Both the position numbers and the translations under genes were made by a program. This document shows, piece by piece, positions 60,508 to 64,000 of a stretch of 64,000 bases of DNA. Positions within the stretch are counted from its first letter, which is position 1, and each line of letters starts with the position of its first letter. The notes beneath the pieces were generated by a model. It made no database searches. It had not been told where the DNA came from and worked only from the letters and a program-made list of their open reading frames with translations. Source of the stretch: a bacterium (GTDB taxonomy: Bacteria > Desulfobacterota > Desulfocorpusculales > Desulfocorpusculum); contig JBBFLE010000001.1 in the NCBI GenBank assembly GCA_037481695.1, positions 254,989 to 318,988 on the forward strand, written 5' to 3'.

Positions 60508-61117
60508 TGCCTTGCTCCCCCAATGGAATTGAGCCTCCCCCCCTTGGCAGCTCTCTCCAACAGTAATGGATCCTCTGCAGGACCGTCAGATTGGCCAGTA
60601 GGGCCAGAATCCCAACAGCCCAATCCATTACCTGGAAAAGGGCTCCTGCTGCCAGCACCAAGATGCGCTCTGGTCTCTCCATCCAGCCCACGGTGCATTT
60701 GGGCAAAAAGCACTCTGCCCTGGCCCGGGCATAGGGCACAAGAGATGTCCCAATCATGGCCAGGCAGCACAGTCCCACCAGAGCCACGTTCCCCTGTCCT
60801 GCAAAATAAAGCGTCAGACCCGTAAGTAGGAACAGGTCCGAATAACGATCCACTATGGAGTCCAGAAAGGCCCCAAGACGGTTCTCCAGCCCTCGGACCC
60901 TTGCCACCCCCCCATCCAGCATATCACAGAGCCCTCCGGCCAGCATGAACAGGCCAGCTACTCTAAAGCTGCCCATCCAAAGCAATGCAGAGGCCAACAG
61001 GCTCAAGCCCAGGCCCGTGAAGGTAAGGAGGTTTGGGGAAATCCCCATGCGATAAAGCCCCTCAAACAGAGGCCTACCCAGTTTTTCCAGCTGGCCCTTG
61101 ACGAATCCTCCTATCAA
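60398..61117 (-). CDS. CDP-alcohol phosphatidyltransferase
   Basis: A 239-residue membrane enzyme of phospholipid head-group transfer. The signature DGGVARVRGLENRLGAFLDS with the final Asp in IVDRYSD matches DG(x)2AR(x)8G(x)3D(x)3D. About six hydrophobic helices surround it. The acceptor (glycerol phosphate, inositol phosphate or other) cannot be told. The last 45 or so residues, after RIHYCWREL, are polar and lie mostly inside the next gene, which suggests that the stop codon was displaced by a frame change. It begins with a 4-nt overlap (ATGA) with the second HtrA gene. Confidence 0.82.
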   Translation of the reverse strand: MIGGFVKGQLEKLGRPLFEGLYRMGISPNLLTFTGLGLSLLASALLWMGSFRVAGLFMLAGGLCDMLDGGVARVRGLENRLGAFLDSIVDRYSDLFLLTGLTLYFAGQGNVALVGLCCLAMIGTSLVPYARARAECFLPKCTVGWMERPERILVLAAGALFQVMDWAVGILALLANLTVLQRIHYCWRELPRGGGSIPLGEQGNEVAEFYGEERKAVFSQDDSRRGPDMGRQVQGSPKG

Positions 61118-62511
61118 CCTCCACCTCCCAGCTCCAGGGTAAGGTAGTAACCGTAGCTTCCCCTCTGAATCAACAGGGTCACGCTTTCACGCCTCAGGGC
61201 TCTGGCCATGGCAGCCTGATAATCCTCCAAGGAACGAATCTCTTTCTCATTGACCTGTCTGATGAGATCCCCTTCCCGAATCCCCACACGGTGGGCCAGG
61301 CTCTGGAACTCCACACTCTTAACCACCACCCCCTGATTCGGGTATTCTCTTGGGCCCCTCCTCTGGGCCGGTGGAGCAGCCACCGTGAACCCCAAGAGCC
61401 CTTCGGCCATTTTGGCCGCATCCTTGGAAGACAAGGATTCCGCCTTCACCTTGAGTTCCAACTCCCGCCCATCCCTGACCACCCTCAGGCTGATTTGACT
61501 TCCGCCCGTATAGGCTGAGAGCGCCTCCTGGAACTCCTGCCTCGAGGAGACCTTGGTGGCTCCCACGGAAAGAATCAGGTCTCCTTTTCTGAGCCCTGCC
61601 TTCTGTGCAGGTCCCCCGTTTATGACTTGGCTCACCACGACACCCTTTCTGCCTTCTAAACCCAGGGAACGGGCCAGAGCTTCCTCCAGGCTCTGGACTT
61701 CCACTCCGATCCAAGCCGGATGCACCTCTCCATGCTCCATGAGTTCCCGCATTATCCGCTTGGCCCTGTCTATGGGTATGGCGAATCCAACCCCCTGGGC
61801 CTTTTGGTAAATGGCCGTGTTAATGCCTATGAGCTCCCCATCTATGTTCAGCAGGGGGCCCCCACTGTTTCCCGGATTGATGGCAGCATCGGTTTGAATG
61901 AAGTCCTTGTACACCCTGGACTCGGTTCTTATGGACCGGTTCAGAGCGCTTATGACCCCGGTGGTCACGGTATGGGAAAGGCCAAATGGATTTCCTATGG
62001 CTATGACCGTCTCGCCTATCATGAGATCATTGGAACGACCCATGGGTATGACAGGCAGTTTTTCCTTGGCCTCTATGACAAGCAAGGCCAAGTCAGATGG
62101 AGGATCCGCCCCCACCAGCCTGGCCTGATATTCCCTCTGGTCGCTCAGGGTCACCTTGATGGAACTGGCCCCCTGGACCACATGTTCATTGGTTAAGATC
62201 ATGCCTTGGGAATCCACTATGACACCGGAACCCAGACTGGTTCTGGCCTGGCCCCTGGGAAAAGGAGACAAGAAATCCCGGAAAAACTCCTCGAAAAGAG
62301 AATCCCCCCTGAAGCCCGGGAGCATTCCCGGACGCCTTTGGATCTCCTGCTCTGTACTTACGTTCACTACAGCCGGGCTGGCTCTCTCCACTGCTTTGAC
62401 AACTGCGCTTCTCCTCAGTTCCGATGCCTGCAAACTCCCACACAGACAAAGCAATGCAATCCCTGTGGCCGCTGCCCCATGAAGATATCTGGCCCCATTC
62501 CCTAGGATCAT
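61114..62511 (-). CDS. Periplasmic serine protease HtrA/DegP, copy 2
   Basis: A 465-residue Do-family protease. The signal peptide ends near LQAS. Triad residues are in LTNEHVVQGA (His), PSDLALLVI (Asp) and [10 protein letters not shown] (Ser), followed by PDZ1 (WIGVEVQSL) and PDZ2 (NQGVVVKSVEFQSLAHRVG). It is clearly diverged from copy 1. The start is the ATG at 62511 after GGTGGTGGG; an ATG six codons earlier is possible. It is the first gene of the minus-strand run with the CDP-alcohol transferase, the hypothetical protein and DUF1844. Confidence 0.92.
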   Translation of the reverse strand: MILGNGARYLHGAAATGIALLCLCGSLQASELRRSAVVKAVERASPAVVNVSTEQEIQRRPGMLPGFRGDSLFEEFFRDFLSPFPRGQARTSLGSGVIVDSQGMILTNEHVVQGASSIKVTLSDQREYQARLVGADPPSDLALLVIEAKEKLPVIPMGRSNDLMIGETVIAIGNPFGLSHTVTTGVISALNRSIRTESRVYKDFIQTDAAINPGNSGGPLLNIDGELIGINTAIYQKAQGVGFAIPIDRAKRIMRELMEHGEVHPAWIGVEVQSLEEALARSLGLEGRKGVVVSQVINGGPAQKAGLRKGDLILSVGATKVSSRQEFQEALSAYTGGSQISLRVVRDGRELELKVKAESLSSKDAAKMAEGLLGFTVAAPPAQRRGPREYPNQGVVVKSVEFQSLAHRVGIREGDLIRQVNEKEIRSLEDYQAAMARALRRESVTLLIQRGSYGYYLTLELGGGG

Positions 62512-62674
62512 TTCCCACCACCTGTACATATGTTCTTCCTGGCCCGCCCCTGACTCCCGGGATCCGGCTCGGCCTTAGGCAAAAAGCAAGTCATTTTCGT
62601 AAGATCTCTCTTTTTTTTCAAGGCAAAAAGGGTGAATTCACTAGGAATCCCTTTGCACTTTTGTTCCAAGCAGG

Positions 62675-62695
62675 CAGCTTTAGCTGTGCTATACT
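62675..62695 (+). promoter_or_regulatory. Palindrome next to a -10 box upstream of ampD
   Basis: CAGCT-TT-AGCTG (62675-62686) is a perfect dyad lying 3 nt before TATACT (62690-62695), a good -10 element on the plus strand, about 55 nt upstream of the ampD start. No matching -35 is visible. The layout suits a regulator bound in the spacer. Confidence 0.35.
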
Positions 62696-62749
62696 ATCTT
62701 TTCCATTGGATGAGACACAGCAGTTCAAGTTTACGACACCAGGAAGCTC

Positions 62750-63316
62750 ATGCACAGTCTTTGCCTCCCTGTACCGGTTCGATGGTGGCCTAGCCCTCAT
62801 TTCTCAAAGGGCCGCAGCTCCATGGTGGACATGGTAGTGATTCACGCCATAAGTCTTCCGCCAGGGGTATTTGGCACCGGATGTATCATAGATCTCTTCA
62901 TGGGAAGACTGGATATCAAAGCCCATCCTTCATTTCAAGGACTTGAGGGACTCAGGGTGTCGGCCCATTTTTTGATCGAGAGGGATGGACAAATTCATCA
63001 ATTTGTACACACGGATGATACGGCCTGGCACGCTGGAGAAAGCCAGTTTCAAGGAAGGCAAGGCTGCAACGATTTCTCTGTGGGTGTGGAGCTAGAGGGA
63101 GATCAGATAAACTCCTTCACAGATGCTCAATATCAGGCACTGGAGATCCTTCTGGTAGCTCTCATGAGAGCCTATCCAGCCATAACCCCGGCCAGGGTGG
63201 TGGGCCACAACCAGGTGGCTCCTGGCAGGAAGTGGGACCCGGGCCCCATGTTCGATTGGGAAAGACTCAGAAGAGCTTTGGAGCACAGCAACACTTTGCG
63301 CGTACAGAGGAAGTGA
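62750..63316 (+). CDS. ampD: 1,6-anhydro-N-acetylmuramyl-L-alanine amidase
   Basis: A 188-residue zinc amidase of peptidoglycan recycling, cytoplasmic (no signal peptide). Similarity to E. coli AmpD is strong: VVIHAISLPPG with ligand His32, RVSAHFLIERDGQIHQFV, AWHAGESQFQGRQGCNDFSV, the catalytic Glu in VELEG, and RVVGHNQVAPGRKWDPGP with ligands His153 and Asp163. It removes the stem peptide from anhydromuropeptides. Its stop overlaps the nagZ start (TGATG), so the two recycling enzymes are co-translated. Confidence 0.93.
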   Translation: MHSLCLPVPVRWWPSPHFSKGRSSMVDMVVIHAISLPPGVFGTGCIIDLFMGRLDIKAHPSFQGLEGLRVSAHFLIERDGQIHQFVHTDDTAWHAGESQFQGRQGCNDFSVGVELEGDQINSFTDAQYQALEILLVALMRAYPAITPARVVGHNQVAPGRKWDPGPMFDWERLRRALEHSNTLRVQRK

Positions 63317-64000
63317 TGGTTATTCCCCAGGTAGGTCAACTCTTGATGGTAGGATTTGCTCCCCACGAGATGGATGAGGTAAGGACTCTGGCAGCCCAGG
63401 GAAGGCTTGGGGGGGTGATTCTGTTTCAGAGAAATGCAACCAAGGCTGTGGAAGTTTATGATATCACAAGGCGTATTGTCTCAGATGCAAGGGGAGGGGC
63501 CTCTCTTCTCGTAGCAGTGGACCAGGAGCATGGCAGGGTTTGCAGGATCAGGGAAGGGGTCACCCTTTTCCCGGGGCCTTCCCAGTTGGGCCTTCTCAAC
63601 AGGCCTGCAACTACGGCCCGGGTGGCCAAGTGGGTGGCCAAGGAGCTTCTCTTGCTGGGCATAAATTTGAACCTGGCCCCTGTGGCTGACCTGCCAGAAG
63701 CCCATTGGTGTCCCCCGGTTTTGGAAGGCCGGAGCTTCTCCACAGACCCTCTGGTTTGCGCCCGACATGTGGCCGCCTGGGTGAGAGGTTCCCAAGAGGG
63801 GGGGGTTGCCTCTTGTGCAAAGCATTTCCCTGGGCATGGGAGCGTTGTGGGGGATACCCACAAAGGAATCCAGGAGGATGTTTCACAAAGACAAAGGATC
63901 CTTGGACATCATCTCATCCCCTTCAGGGCAGCAGTGAAGGCAGGCGCACCATGCGTGATGATATCCCATGTGGTTTACCCAGCCCTGGATTCTTCTGCCC
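63316..64000 (+). CDS. nagZ: Beta-N-acetylhexosaminidase NagZ, 5' part
   Basis: The first 228 codons of a GH3 glycosidase that removes GlcNAc from muropeptides in the cytoplasm. It starts IPQVGQLLMVGFAP and shows AVDQEHGRVCRI with GVTLFPGPSQLG, LNLAPVADLP, the active-site loop CAKHFPGHGSVVGDTH and the start of the next strand (CVMISHVVYPALD). The gene continues beyond the window. The ATG at 63316 shares a base with the ampD stop. The catalytic His/Asp pair of the mobile loop lies in the KHFPGHG...GDTH segment. Confidence 0.92.
   Translation, partial: MVIPQVGQLLMVGFAPHEMDEVRTLAAQGRLGGVILFQRNATKAVEVYDITRRIVSDARGGASLLVAVDQEHGRVCRIREGVTLFPGPSQLGLLNRPATTARVAKWVAKELLLLGINLNLAPVADLPEAHWCPPVLEGRSFSTDPLVCARHVAAWVRGSQEGGVASCAKHFPGHGSVVGDTHKGIQEDVSQRQRILGHHLIPFRAAVKAGAPCVMISHVVYPALDSSA

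Overview
The window looks like a chromosomal stretch from a strictly anaerobic bacterium of the former Deltaproteobacteria (Desulfobacterota, Syntrophobacterales-like). This placement is an inference from gene content: an NfnAB bifurcating transhydrogenase, indolepyruvate:ferredoxin oxidoreductase, phenylacetate-CoA ligase, 2-hydroxyacyl-CoA dehydratase/benzoyl-CoA-reductase-type proteins with ASKHA activases, a membrane pyrophosphatase, and several small families common in that group (DUF6125, DUF6485, FmdB, DUF1844). Genes are tightly packed, with many 1-4 nt stop/start overlaps and many GTG/TTG starts. I see no rRNA, tRNA, insertion sequence, prophage or CRISPR array.

Layout. 1-3.2 kb: the 5' part of a secreted papain-type protease, a DUF6125 protein, and a HEAT-repeat/small ORF/FmdB set. 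3.3-9.1 kb (minus): nfnA-nfnB, a deacetylase-fold protein, a histidine phosphatase and a GAF-adenylate cyclase, with a good sigma-70-like promoter in front. 9.2-10.5 kb: a thioesterase and a divergent hisH. 10.5-21.6 kb (minus): an uninterrupted eight-gene run hbd-iorA-iorB-paaK-FAD/FeS oxidoreductase-acyl-CoA ligase-activase-dehydratase, preceded by an 842-base stretch with no convincing gene that holds a candidate structured RNA and an AT-rich island. 22.4-28.5 kb: stand-alone enzymes (SPL-like radical SAM, threonine aldolase, two MBL hydrolases, HAD, DUF72, divergent thymidylate synthase). 28.6-39.8 kb (minus): a coupled run of Gld-type ABC transporter genes, DUF4340, FmdB, dnaJ, an enlarged PBP1A and a repeat lipoprotein. 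39.9-52.5 kb: lgt, then mostly plus-strand genes: two acyl-CoA dehydrogenases, a 1411-residue activase/dehydratase fusion, DUF6485, radical SAM, map, enoyl-CoA hydratase, M20 hydrolase and a 34-residue basic protein. 52.6-57.8 kb (minus): hppA and the conserved order ispE-prs-rplY-pth. 58.0-62.5 kb (minus): two HtrA proteases flanking three small genes. 62.7-64.0 kb: ampD and the start of nagZ.

Taken together, the metabolic genes suggest a life on aromatic or aryl 2-oxo acids, fatty acids and amino acids, with ferredoxin-linked oxidation (IOR), electron bifurcation (Nfn) and pyrophosphate-based energy saving (HppA). The rest is envelope biogenesis (Lgt, PBP1A, HtrA, AmpD/NagZ recycling) and translation housekeeping. 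The most unusual items are the eight-gene operon with a lone dehydratase subunit, the giant activase fusion beside two acyl-CoA dehydrogenases that lack the usual catalytic glutamate, the PBP1A with a large transpeptidase insertion, and the structured noncoding stretch upstream of hbd.
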